From the NCBI GenBank assembly GCA_002482565.1, contig DLGG01000170.1, positions 1 to 6,872 on the forward strand: a DNA stretch of 6,872 nt. The letters are read 5' to 3'. The notes below the pieces were generated by a model. It made no database searches and was not told the DNA's origin. It saw only the letters and a list, made by a program, of their open reading frames with translations. The position numbers and the translations under genes were made by a program. How positions within the stretch are numbered: position 1 is the first letter of the stretch; every line of letters begins with the position of its first letter. This DNA comes from Solidesulfovibrio magneticus. Its GTDB lineage: Bacteria > Desulfobacterota > Desulfovibrionia > Desulfovibrionales > Desulfovibrionaceae. Positions 1 through 5,345 of the stretch are shown piece by piece.

Positions 1-1
1 C

Positions 2-31
2 CCGCCGGGGGGATAATCCCCCCGGACCCCC
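2..31 (-). repeat. GC-rich intergenic hairpin repeat, copy A
   Basis: A 9-bp perfect stem (5-13 with 17-25) has a 3-nt loop. Read on the minus strand it begins GGGGGTCC, continues through a G6 run, an AT-AT centre and a C6 run, and ends GGCGG. The same pattern occurs on the plus strand at 337-368, so the two copies are inverted relative to each other. It is probably a dispersed intergenic element of the REP type or a terminator-associated repeat. The window edge cuts whatever lies beyond it. Confidence 0.6.
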
Positions 32-153
32 TGGCCGTCTGTGGCGGGCGGGGGAGCCACAAGCGGGACAGGCAGGCGCGGGCGCGAGAGGCTTGCTGCG
101 TCTCAGGGGCAAAGAACGGCTGGCGACGCTTATTGCCTCGCCGGACTCCCTGG

Positions 154-184
154 CGGTCCGCGGCGGACACGCCGCCGCGGACCG
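154..184. repeat. 13-bp perfect hairpin, 5-nt loop
   Basis: Positions 154-166 are the exact reverse complement of 172-184, leaving a 5-nt loop (ACACG). The stem is almost entirely G/C, so it would be very stable as RNA from either strand. Neither side carries a T-run, so it does not look like a canonical intrinsic terminator. The function is unknown. It lies inside the segment bounded by the inverted repeats at 2-31 and 337-368. Confidence 0.6.
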
Positions 185-255
185 GCTGGAGCGCGGAATT
201 GGCAGATTCCGCCCGGCTGCCGCCAGGAAGCGAAATTTATCCGAAGTCCCCGGCA

Positions 256-290
256 GCCCGCGACGGCTGGAGGTGTTTACCGTCGCGGGC
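256..290. repeat. 11-bp perfect hairpin, 13-nt loop
   Basis: Positions 256-266 are the exact reverse complement of 280-290. The 13-nt loop is CTGGAGGTGTTTA. The 9-mer CGGCTGGAG at 264-272 also occurs at 183-191, at the edge of the 154-184 hairpin, so the two structures may be related. There is no T-tract, and no known RNA family is recognised. Confidence 0.55.
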
Positions 291-336
291 CAACCAGGGC
301 AGCGGCAATCATCAAGGAACAATCCCCCCCCTTCGA

Positions 337-368
337 GGGGGTCCGGGGGGGATCATCCCCCCCGGCGG
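337..368 (+). repeat. GC-rich intergenic hairpin repeat, copy B
   Basis: A 10-bp perfect stem (343-352 with 356-365) has a TCA loop, preceded by GGGGGTCC and followed by GGCGG. It matches the reverse complement of 2-31 except for one extra G/C pair in the stem, a one-base loop difference and the outermost bases. Just before it is a second small hairpin (327-332/336-341), and just after it the hairpin at 375-397, giving three hairpins in a row. Confidence 0.65.
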
Positions 369-374
369 AGAGGT

Positions 375-397
375 CTGGAGAGGCAGCGCCTCTCCAG
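375..397. terminator. Terminator-like hairpin downstream of hndD
   Basis: A 10-bp perfect stem (375-384 with 388-397) has the 3-nt loop AGC. It lies 26 nt beyond the hndD stop codon. On the plus strand it is followed by the pyrimidine-rich, T-rich run TCTTCGTCTTTCTTATTCTC, a plausible intrinsic terminator tail for a transcript arriving from the left. On the minus strand, the direction of hndD, it is followed by GACCTCTCCGCC without a T-run. There it may act only as a 3'-end stabiliser or with help from Rho. No other hairpin with a T-tail is seen just after hndD. Confidence 0.5.
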
Positions 398-423
398 TCT
401 TCGTCTTTCTTATTCTCCCGCGA

Positions 424-2181
424 CTACAGGCGCTGGCGCTTGAAGTAGTGGGTGTGCAGCAGGTGGTGCGACTTCTCGGACAGCGGCTTGCCCAGGAACT
501 TTTCGTACAGCTCGATGATGTACGGGTTCTGGTGCGACTTGCGCAGCGGCTTGCCGGCGTCCTCGGCGTACAGCACCTTGGTGCGCAGCTTGAGCAGCTC
601 GATGTCGCCGTGGTGGTAAGGCTGTCCGCCGCCGCCGATGCAGCCGCCCGGGCAGGCCATGACCTCGATGGCGTGGAAGGTTTCGCCTTCGCGCACCCGG
701 TTAAGGAGCTTTCGGGCGTTGCCCAGGCCGTGGGCGATGCCGATGCGCAGCTCGTGGGGGCCGACCTTGACCGTGGCCACCTTGACGCCGTCCATGCCGC
801 GCACGTCCTCGAAGTCGACCTTCTGGAGCGTTTCGCCGGTGGCCAGCTCGTAAGCGGTGCGCAGGGCGGCCTCGATGACGCCGCCGGTGACGCCGAATAT
901 CGGGGCCGCGCCGGTGGACTCGCCCAGGGGCGCGTCGAAGTCCTCGTCGGGCAGGCTGGCGAAGTCGATGTTCATGCGCTTTATAAGCCGGGCCAGCTCA
1001 CGGGTGGAGATGACGATGTCCACGTCCGGGTTGCCGTCCACGGAGAACTCCGGCCGGGCGCGTTCGTACTTCTTGGCCAGACACGGCATGACCGAGACCA
1101 CGACCAGCTTGTCGCGGGGAATGCCCAGCATGTCGGCGTAGTAGGTCTTGGCGATGGCTCCGAACATCTGCTGGGGCGACTTGGCGGTCGAAGGCACGTC
1201 GAGCATGTCCTGGAAGTTGTGCTCGAAGAACTTGACCCAGCCCGGGCAGCAGGAGGTCAGGATGGGCAGCTTGGCCGTCTGGTCGCCGTTTAAGTAGCGG
1301 GTCAGGCGGTCGAGGAACTCCGAGCCTTCTTCCATGATGGTCAGGTCGGCGGCGAAGTCGGTGTCGAAGATGTGGTCAAAGCCCAGGCGGCGCAGGGCGG
1401 CGGCCATCTTGCCGGTGACCGAAGTCCCGGGGGCGATGCCGAGGTCTTCGCCCAGGGCGGCGCGCACGGCCGGGGCGGTCTGGACGATGACGACCTTGTC
1501 CGGGTCAGCCAGGGCGTCGACGACATCCCAGCTGTTGTCGTTTTCCACCAGCGCGCCCACCGGGCACACGGCCACGCACTGGCCGCAGTTGGTGCACACG
1601 GTGTCGGACAGGTTCATCTCGAAGGCCGGGGCGACCACGGCGGTGAAGCCCCGGTTGACGCCCGACAGCACGCCGCAGGTCTGGACGTCGTTGCACATGG
1701 TCTCGCAACGGCGGCACATGATGCACTTGTCCATGTCGCGGATGATGGAGGGCGAGACGTCCTTGCGGTAGTGGGACATTTCGCCGCCGTCATAGGGCGA
1801 CTCGCGGATGCCGAACTTCTCGGCCAGGTTTTGCAGCTCGCATTCGCCGGACTTGGCGCACACGAGGCAGTCCTTGGGGTGGTCGGAGAGCAGCAGCTCC
1901 AGCACGGTCTTGCGGGCGTTTAAAACGCGCAGGGTGTTGGTCTTGACCACCATGCCGTCGCTGGCCGGAGTGGCGCAGGCCGGGGCGAGGTTGCGCCGGC
2001 CCTCGACCTCCACGACGCAGATGCGGCAGGAGGCGGCCTTGTTGTTGACCTTGAGATCCTCAAGATTGAGGTAGCACAGGGTCGGGATGTCGATATCCAG
2101 TTTGCGGGCGGCGTCCAGGATGGTGCCGCCGGCCGGGATGGTGGTGGTCTTGCCGTCTATATGCACTGTCAGCATGGACAT
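424..2181 (-). CDS. hndD: HndD, [FeFe]-hydrogenase catalytic subunit of the Hnd complex
   Basis: This 585-residue cytoplasmic subunit interconverts H2 with protons and electrons at the H-cluster. Domains in order: an N-terminal plant-type [2Fe-2S] ferredoxin domain (Cys36, 52, 55, 69); a His-ligated [4Fe-4S] site (His101, Cys105, 108, 114); two [4Fe-4S] clusters (Cys153/156/159/163 and Cys196/199/202/206); and the catalytic domain. The H-cluster motifs are TSCCPGW (309-315), MPC (365-367, ligand Cys367) and ExMACPGGC (506-514, ligands Cys510 and Cys514). By alignment to the Clostridium enzyme, the proton path residues Cys311, Glu285, Glu288, Arg292 and Ser331 are all present. A small-subunit-like tail is fused at about 530-580 (SHHLLHTHYF). 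There is no Tat signal. The start is set by AAGGAGG 6 nt upstream; Met3 would also be possible but with worse spacing. It is the last gene of the operon, 18 nt after hndC. The family assignment is certain; the acceptor (NAD, NADP, ferredoxin) is inferred from family knowledge. Confidence 0.97.
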   Translation of the reverse strand: MSMLTVHIDGKTTTIPAGGTILDAARKLDIDIPTLCYLNLEDLKVNNKAASCRICVVEVEGRRNLAPACATPASDGMVVKTNTLRVLNARKTVLELLLSDHPKDCLVCAKSGECELQNLAEKFGIRESPYDGGEMSHYRKDVSPSIIRDMDKCIMCRRCETMCNDVQTCGVLSGVNRGFTAVVAPAFEMNLSDTVCTNCGQCVAVCPVGALVENDNSWDVVDALADPDKVVIVQTAPAVRAALGEDLGIAPGTSVTGKMAAALRRLGFDHIFDTDFAADLTIMEEGSEFLDRLTRYLNGDQTAKLPILTSCCPGWVKFFEHNFQDMLDVPSTAKSPQQMFGAIAKTYYADMLGIPRDKLVVVSVMPCLAKKYERARPEFSVDGNPDVDIVISTRELARLIKRMNIDFASLPDEDFDAPLGESTGAAPIFGVTGGVIEAALRTAYELATGETLQKVDFEDVRGMDGVKVATVKVGPHELRIGIAHGLGNARKLLNRVREGETFHAIEVMACPGGCIGGGGQPYHHGDIELLKLRTKVLYAEDAGKPLRKSHQNPYIIELYEKFLGKPLSEKSHHLLHTHYFKRQRL

Positions 2182-2199
2182 GTGGGGCCTCCTTGATCC

Positions 2200-3672
2200 T
2201 TACATCTTGATGATGGAGTCGAACTTGCACTTGTCGTAGCAGGCCCCGCACTTGATGCACTTGGAGGCGTCGATGACATGGGGCTGCTTCTTCGTGCCGG
2301 AGATGCACTCCACCGGGCAGACCTTGGTGCACAGCGTACAGCCGGTGCACTTGGCCGGATTGATGGTGTAGGTCAGCATGGCCGTACAGACGTGGGCCGG
2401 ACACTTCTTCTGGGTGACGTGGGCCTCGTATTCGTGCCCGAAGGTGTCCATGGTGGACAGGATCGGGTTGGGCATGGTCTGGCCCAGGCCGCACAGGGCG
2501 GTGTCCTTGATGCTGTCCGACAGCGACTTGAGCCGGGCCAGATCGGCCTTGGTGCCGTGGCCCTTGGTGATCTTGTCGAGGATCTCGTAGAGGCGCTTGG
2601 AGCCGATGCGGCACGGCGTGCACTTGCCGCAGGTCTCGTCCATGGTGAAGTCGAGGAAGAACTTGGCCACCGAGACCATGCAGTCGTCCTCGTCCATGAC
2701 CACCATGCCGCCGGAGCCCATCATGGACTTGCGGGCAATAAGCGACTCGTAGTCGATGGCCACGTCGAGGTCCTTGTTGGCCAGGGCGCCGCCGGAGGGG
2801 CCGCCGGTCTGGACGGCCTTGAACTCCTTGCCGTCCGGGCAGCCGCCGCCGATGTCGAAGATGACTTCGCGCAACGTGGTGCCCATGGGCACTTCGATAA
2901 GGCCCACGTTGACGATCTTGCCGGCCAGGGCGAACACCTTGGTGCCCTTGGAGGTGGCGGTGCCGATGGAGGAAAACCAGTCCGCGCCCTTGATGATGAT
3001 GGCCGGGATGTTGGCAAACGTTTCGACGTTGTTGACGATGGTGGGCTTTGCCCAATAGCCGGACTGGGCCGGGAAGGGCGGCTTGCTCACCGGCTCGCCG
3101 CGATGGCCTTCCATGGACTTGATCAGCGCGGTTTCCTCGCCGCACACGAACGCGCCGGCCCCGTACTTGATCTCGATGTCGAAATCGAAGCCCGAACCGA
3201 AGATGTTCTTGCCCAGAAGCCCCATGGCCCGGGCGTCGTCGATGGCCTTGCGCAGGCGCTTGATGGCCAGGGGATACTCGGCCCGGATGTAGACCGCGCC
3301 CAGGGTGGCCCCGATGGCGTAGCCGCCAATGGCCATGGCCTCGACCACGGAGTGGGGGTCGCCTTCCAGGACGGCGCGGTCCATGAACGCGCCCGGGTCG
3401 CCTTCGTCGGCGTTGCACACGATGTATTTCTGGTCGGCCGCGTTGGACAGCGCGATGCCCCATTTGACGCCGGTGGGGAAGCCGCCGCCGCCGCGACCGC
3501 GCAGGCCGGCGACTTTGATGATTTCCACGACTTCGGCCGGGGTCATGGTCAGGGCCTTGGCCAGGGCCTCGTAGCCGCGCACGGCGATGTAGTCGTCGAG
3601 GCTCTCGGGATCGATGAAACCGCAGTTGCGGGTGGCTATCCGAAGCTGCTTGATGTCGGTTGTGGCTGCCAT
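2200..3672 (-). CDS. hndC: HndC, flavin- and NAD(P)-binding iron-sulfur subunit
   Basis: This 490-residue subunit is homologous to NuoF/HoxF and to HydB/HymB of multimeric hydrogenases. It passes electrons between the hydrogenase subunit, FMN and NAD(P)(H), and in bifurcating relatives it is where bifurcation is thought to occur. Visible motifs: glycine-rich GRGGGGFPTG (59-68) for the nucleotide, NADEGDPGAFMDR (87-99) and GAGAFVCGEET (171-181) for FMN, and a [4Fe-4S] site ETCGKCTPC with Cys348, 351, 354 and distal Cys394. A C-terminal two-cluster ferredoxin domain has Cys442/445/448/452 and Cys472/475/478/482. CPAHVC (424-429), with two more cysteines, sits between the flavin body and the ferredoxin domain. 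Unlike longer HydB proteins it lacks an N-terminal thioredoxin-fold domain, which here is the separate HndB. AGGAG lies 8 nt before the ATG. It follows hndB by 19 nt and precedes hndD by 18 nt, so all are probably on one transcript. Confidence 0.97.
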   Translation of the reverse strand: MAATTDIKQLRIATRNCGFIDPESLDDYIAVRGYEALAKALTMTPAEVVEIIKVAGLRGRGGGGFPTGVKWGIALSNAADQKYIVCNADEGDPGAFMDRAVLEGDPHSVVEAMAIGGYAIGATLGAVYIRAEYPLAIKRLRKAIDDARAMGLLGKNIFGSGFDFDIEIKYGAGAFVCGEETALIKSMEGHRGEPVSKPPFPAQSGYWAKPTIVNNVETFANIPAIIIKGADWFSSIGTATSKGTKVFALAGKIVNVGLIEVPMGTTLREVIFDIGGGCPDGKEFKAVQTGGPSGGALANKDLDVAIDYESLIARKSMMGSGGMVVMDEDDCMVSVAKFFLDFTMDETCGKCTPCRIGSKRLYEILDKITKGHGTKADLARLKSLSDSIKDTALCGLGQTMPNPILSTMDTFGHEYEAHVTQKKCPAHVCTAMLTYTINPAKCTGCTLCTKVCPVECISGTKKQPHVIDASKCIKCGACYDKCKFDSIIKM

Positions 3673-3691
3673 GTCTGCGTCTCCTGGCGTC

Positions 3692-4072
3692 TTAAAGGAC
3701 CACGCGTTCGTAGGTCACGGGAATGATGCCTTCCACCGGTTCGCCCTTCATGACGTACTCGGTGACGAGCTCGCGGGCCTTGGCCTCGTCCACGCCGCCA
3801 AACACCACCGGGGCCTTGCCCGGCAGGGTGATCTCCACGGTGGGTTCGGCGTAGCAGAAGGTCATGCAGCCGGACTGCATGAATTCGACGTTGGCGATGC
3901 CGTTTAAGGCGACTTCGTCCTGCATGGCCTCCAGGGCGACCTTGCCGCCGGCGGCGATGGAACAGGTGGCCAGGGACACGTTGATGACGATCTTGCCGTT
4001 GCGCGCCTTTTGGCGGGCGAGGATGTCCTCGCGCCGGGCCCGCAGGGCGTCGAGACTGGCGATGGTGCTCAT
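3692..4072 (-). CDS. hndB: HndB, small thioredoxin-fold iron-sulfur subunit
   Basis: This 126-residue protein resembles the N-terminal thioredoxin-like [2Fe-2S] domain that is fused to the flavin subunit in HydB/NuoF-type proteins, here as a separate gene. Only three cysteines are present: Cys37 in ATCSIAAGG, and Cys69 and Cys73 in SGCMTFC. NuoE-type domains use four (C-X4-C ... C-X3-C), so the first position appears replaced; Ser33 and Ser38 are nearby. Whether it binds a [2Fe-2S] cluster cannot be decided from sequence. It probably sits against HndC in the complex. The start is fixed by AAGGAG 8 nt before the ATG. It lies 37 nt after hndA and 19 nt before hndC, inside the operon. Identity is clear from context and length; cofactor content is uncertain. 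Confidence 0.93.
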   Translation of the reverse strand: MSTIASLDALRARREDILARQKARNGKIVINVSLATCSIAAGGKVALEAMQDEVALNGIANVEFMQSGCMTFCYAEPTVEITLPGKAPVVFGGVDEAKARELVTEYVMKGEPVEGIIPVTYERVVL

Positions 4073-4109
4073 ATGGGGCGCTCCTTGCGTGTGTGGGTGA
4101 GGATCGGGG

Positions 4110-4625
4110 CTAGAAGTCGGCCAGGATCTTTTTCACCTGTCCCGGGGTGACGTTGCCGTAGACCTTCTCGCCGACCATGACGATGGGGGCCAGGGCGCAG
4201 CCGCCGACGCAACGCAGGGTGTCGATGGAGAACTTGCCGTCCGGGGTGACGTCGCCGATGTCGATCTTGAGCTGTTCCTTGAAGGCGTGGACCACCTTGT
4301 CGGCCCCCTTCACGAAGCAGGCCGTGCCCATGCAGATGGAAATGGGATGCTTGCCCTTGGGCACCATGGTGAAGAAGGTGTAAAAGCTCACCACGCCGTA
4401 GACCTGGGCCAGGGGCACTTCCATGTGGTCGGCCACGAACTGCTGCACTTCGATGGGCAGATAGCCGAAGACGCTTTGGGCCTTGTGCAGCACGGTGACA
4501 AGATGGCCCTCTTTCTGGGGCAGCGCGTCGATGAATTGGACGACTTCCCGGTAGAGCGGCTGGGGCAACACGGCGTGCTCCGGCATCCGGCATTCGCCAA
4601 TCGCCTGACATGTTGAAGTTTGCAT
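4110..4625 (-). CDS. hndA: HndA, NuoE-like [2Fe-2S] subunit
   Basis: This 171-residue protein of the NuoE / 24-kDa complex I subunit family has an N-terminal helical part followed by a thioredoxin fold. The cluster motif is complete: Cys98 and Cys103 (CMGTAC), then Cys139 and Cys143 (CVGGC), i.e. C-X4-C-X35-C-X3-C, which in this family binds one [2Fe-2S] cluster close to the flavin subunit. It is expected to exchange electrons with HndC in the cytoplasmic hydrogenase complex. The start is supported by AAGGAGAGG ending 9 nt before the ATG; a later Met14 has no good ribosome binding site. The N-terminal extension carries two extra cysteines, Cys6 and Cys12, that are not part of the core motif. 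It is the first gene of the operon, with the long regulatory intergenic region directly upstream. Confidence 0.97.
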   Translation of the reverse strand: MQTSTCQAIGECRMPEHAVLPQPLYREVVQFIDALPQKEGHLVTVLHKAQSVFGYLPIEVQQFVADHMEVPLAQVYGVVSFYTFFTMVPKGKHPISICMGTACFVKGADKVVHAFKEQLKIDIGDVTPDGKFSIDTLRCVGGCALAPIVMVGEKVYGNVTPGQVKKILADF

Positions 4626-4732
4626 ACGCGAGCACCTCTCCTTAACGGGTTTTACGGGTCGAGTGCCTGTGGGCCTGCTTGCGGCGCCGGGACGTCGTCC
4701 GGCAGCCGGGGCGGCCCCCTTGTGTTTCGTTG

Positions 4733-4764
4733 CCTTAATTTGTGATTATTTTCACAAATTAAGG
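4733..4764. promoter_or_regulatory. Perfect 32-bp inverted repeat, Rex- or CRP/FNR-like operator
   Basis: Two perfect 13-bp arms (CCTTAATTTGTGA and its reverse complement) flank a 6-nt centre TTATTT. The core TTGTGA-TTATTT-TCACAA fits the CRP-type consensus TGTGA-N6-TCACA, which in Desulfovibrio is associated with the CRP/FNR-family regulator HcpR. It also fits the Rex consensus TTGTGAA-N4-TTCACAA at 13 of 14 half-site positions. Its centre is about 124 nt upstream of the hndA start. The minus-strand hexamer AATAAT inside it could serve as a -10 box, which would make bound protein a repressor. Because the operon makes an NAD(P)-linked enzyme, an NADH sensor such as Rex is an attractive inference but not proven. 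Confidence 0.75.
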
Positions 4765-4840
4765 GGGTTTGCGACAGCCGGCCATGCTCCTGGGGCGTCC
4801 CCCCGCGAAGGTCGGCTGCACGCGCAGTCGGCCTCTATTT

Positions 4841-4856
4841 AGCAAAAAGCAGACCA
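4841..4856 (-). promoter_or_regulatory. Candidate sigma-54 (-24/-12) promoter toward hndA
   Basis: On the minus strand the sequence is TGGTCTGCTTTTTGCT. The near-invariant GG and GC dinucleotides are present with the required 12-nt offset, and the TTGCT part of the -12 box is intact, but the -24 box matches TGGCAC at only three positions. Transcription would begin near 4830, giving a leader of about 205 nt containing the 4733-4764 palindrome. An IHF-like sequence (TTTCAACATGTTG, one mismatch) lies at 4875-4887, just upstream. This is a pattern match only. Confidence 0.35.
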
Positions 4857-4876
4857 CTTTAAAAAATGTTTTAATT

Positions 4877-4888
4877 TCAACATGTTGA
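4877..4888. repeat. 12-bp perfect palindrome TCAACATGTTGA
   Basis: The 12 bases are self-complementary without a spacer and lie in the AT-rich patch upstream of the sigma-54-like element. It could be a dimeric regulator site or part of an IHF-type bend site. No specific regulator is recognised, and a 12-bp palindrome can arise by chance. Confidence 0.35.
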
Positions 4889-4889
4889 G

Positions 4890-4947
4890 AAAAAACCTCT
4901 CCCGCGAGGCTGACGCAGGTGGGAAGCCCTGGGGGAACCGGGAGAGG
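4890..4947 (-). terminator. Minus-strand terminator-like hairpin with T6 tail
   Basis: On the minus strand a 9-bp stem CCTCTCCCG (4947-4939) pairs with CGGGAGAGG (4904-4896) and is followed at once by six T (4895-4890). The loop is long (34 nt) and can form weaker inner pairings. This is the layout of an intrinsic terminator or attenuator reading toward hndA, about 265 nt before its start. It could stop antisense read-through from the chemotaxis gene and glycosyltransferase side, end a small RNA, or attenuate an hnd leader if a promoter lies further upstream. Confidence 0.5.
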
Positions 4948-5333
4948 AGGAAATACGGGACAGGCGTTGTAAAAAATGTCAAAAACAAAACAAACCGGAC
5001 GGTTATGTCCAGAAAGACAAAGTGCGCTAGCCTTCGGCGAAAAATGGGTCAAAATGTCACCCCTGCACGCCTGCCGCTGGCCCGCTCGACTATGGGCCGC
5101 TTTTTGGGAGATTGGGTCAAACGTAGCACGTTTTCAAAGAGAGTGCACCCCCCTTTCCGCCGTGGCGGTCTGGACGGCCGGCCGATCATTCTACAGCGGC
5201 GGCAGCAAGCCCTGGCATACGCCAAAGGCGGCAGACTCTCGGCCTTGCTCCCGACGCCAGGAAGAGGCAGGTTGGCCGAGACGAATCGGCTGCGGCGCAT
5301 GGCCGCCAGCATATGTTGGCCGTCTGGCCGAGC

Positions 5334-5339
5334 AGGGAG
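5334..5339 (+). promoter_or_regulatory. Ribosome binding site AGGGAG for the glycosyltransferase
   Basis: AGGGAG ends 6 nt before the ATG at 5346. The in-frame ATG at 5313 has no comparable sequence at proper spacing, and the added 11 residues would not belong to the glycosyltransferase fold. This decides the start at 5346. Confidence 0.65.
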
Positions 5340-5345
5340 AACGCC

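Larger units (their letters stand above)
1..423. other. Hairpin-rich noncoding region downstream of hndD
   Basis: I find no gene here. The open plus-strand frames crossing it translate to low-complexity Arg/Gly/Pro-rich sequence with no recognisable domain, and some run on antisense into hndD. The stretch is dominated by inverted repeats: 5-13/17-25, 154-166/172-184, 193-199/206-212, 256-266/280-290, 327-332/336-341, 343-352/356-365 and 375-384/388-397. Two of these, at about 2-31 and 337-368, are copies of one repeat in opposite orientation. The region probably holds the 3' end signals of the hnd operon plus repeat elements. A small structured RNA is possible, but no known family is recognised. 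Confidence 0.7.
4626..5345. other. 720-bp divergent intergenic region between hndA and the glycosyltransferase
   Basis: No gene is supported here. The open frames that cross it (for example from ATG 4882, ATG 4976 and a minus-strand TTG at 5052) lack ribosome binding sites at proper spacing and show no domains. From the hndA side it contains a perfect 32-bp inverted repeat (4733-4764), a GC-rich stretch, a sigma-54-like element (4841-4856) in an AT-rich patch of about 4836-4895, a 12-bp palindrome (4877-4888), and a hairpin with a T6 tail on the minus strand (4890-4947). Three TTTGAC-type boxes follow (rc of about 4977, 5047 and 5115). The part from 5150 to 5330 is GC-rich with short inverted repeats such as 5157-5168, and nothing in it is recognised. 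Confidence 0.7.

Noticed and set aside
133..1293. Long plus-strand open frame antisense to hndD
   Set aside because: It mirrors the third-position GC bias of hndD, has no domain or start signal, and the opposite strand encodes an intact hydrogenase.
2278..3726. Plus-strand open frame of about 480 codons antisense to hndC
   Set aside because: Low-complexity Gly/Ala/Val/Asp/His-rich translation, a typical shadow of a GC-rich gene. HndC is complete on the minus strand.
4733..4764. The 32-bp palindrome as a transcription terminator
   Set aside because: The stem is AT-rich and has no T-tract after it on either strand. The TTGTGA/TCACAA core fits a protein binding site better.
4896..4947. Riboswitch candidate upstream of the glycosyltransferase or hnd
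   Set aside because: The conserved cores of cobalamin, glycine, c-di-GMP, fluoride and guanidine classes are not seen. Only a simple stem with a T-tail is supported.
4944..4960. Strong AGGAGG on the plus strand as a ribosome binding site
   Set aside because: No ATG, GTG or TTG follows within a usable distance; the next ATG is about 25 nt away. The bases are part of the hairpin arm and its flank.
5313..5345. Upstream ATG start for the glycosyltransferase
   Set aside because: No ribosome binding site at that ATG, whereas AGGGAG lies 6 nt before the ATG at 5346.
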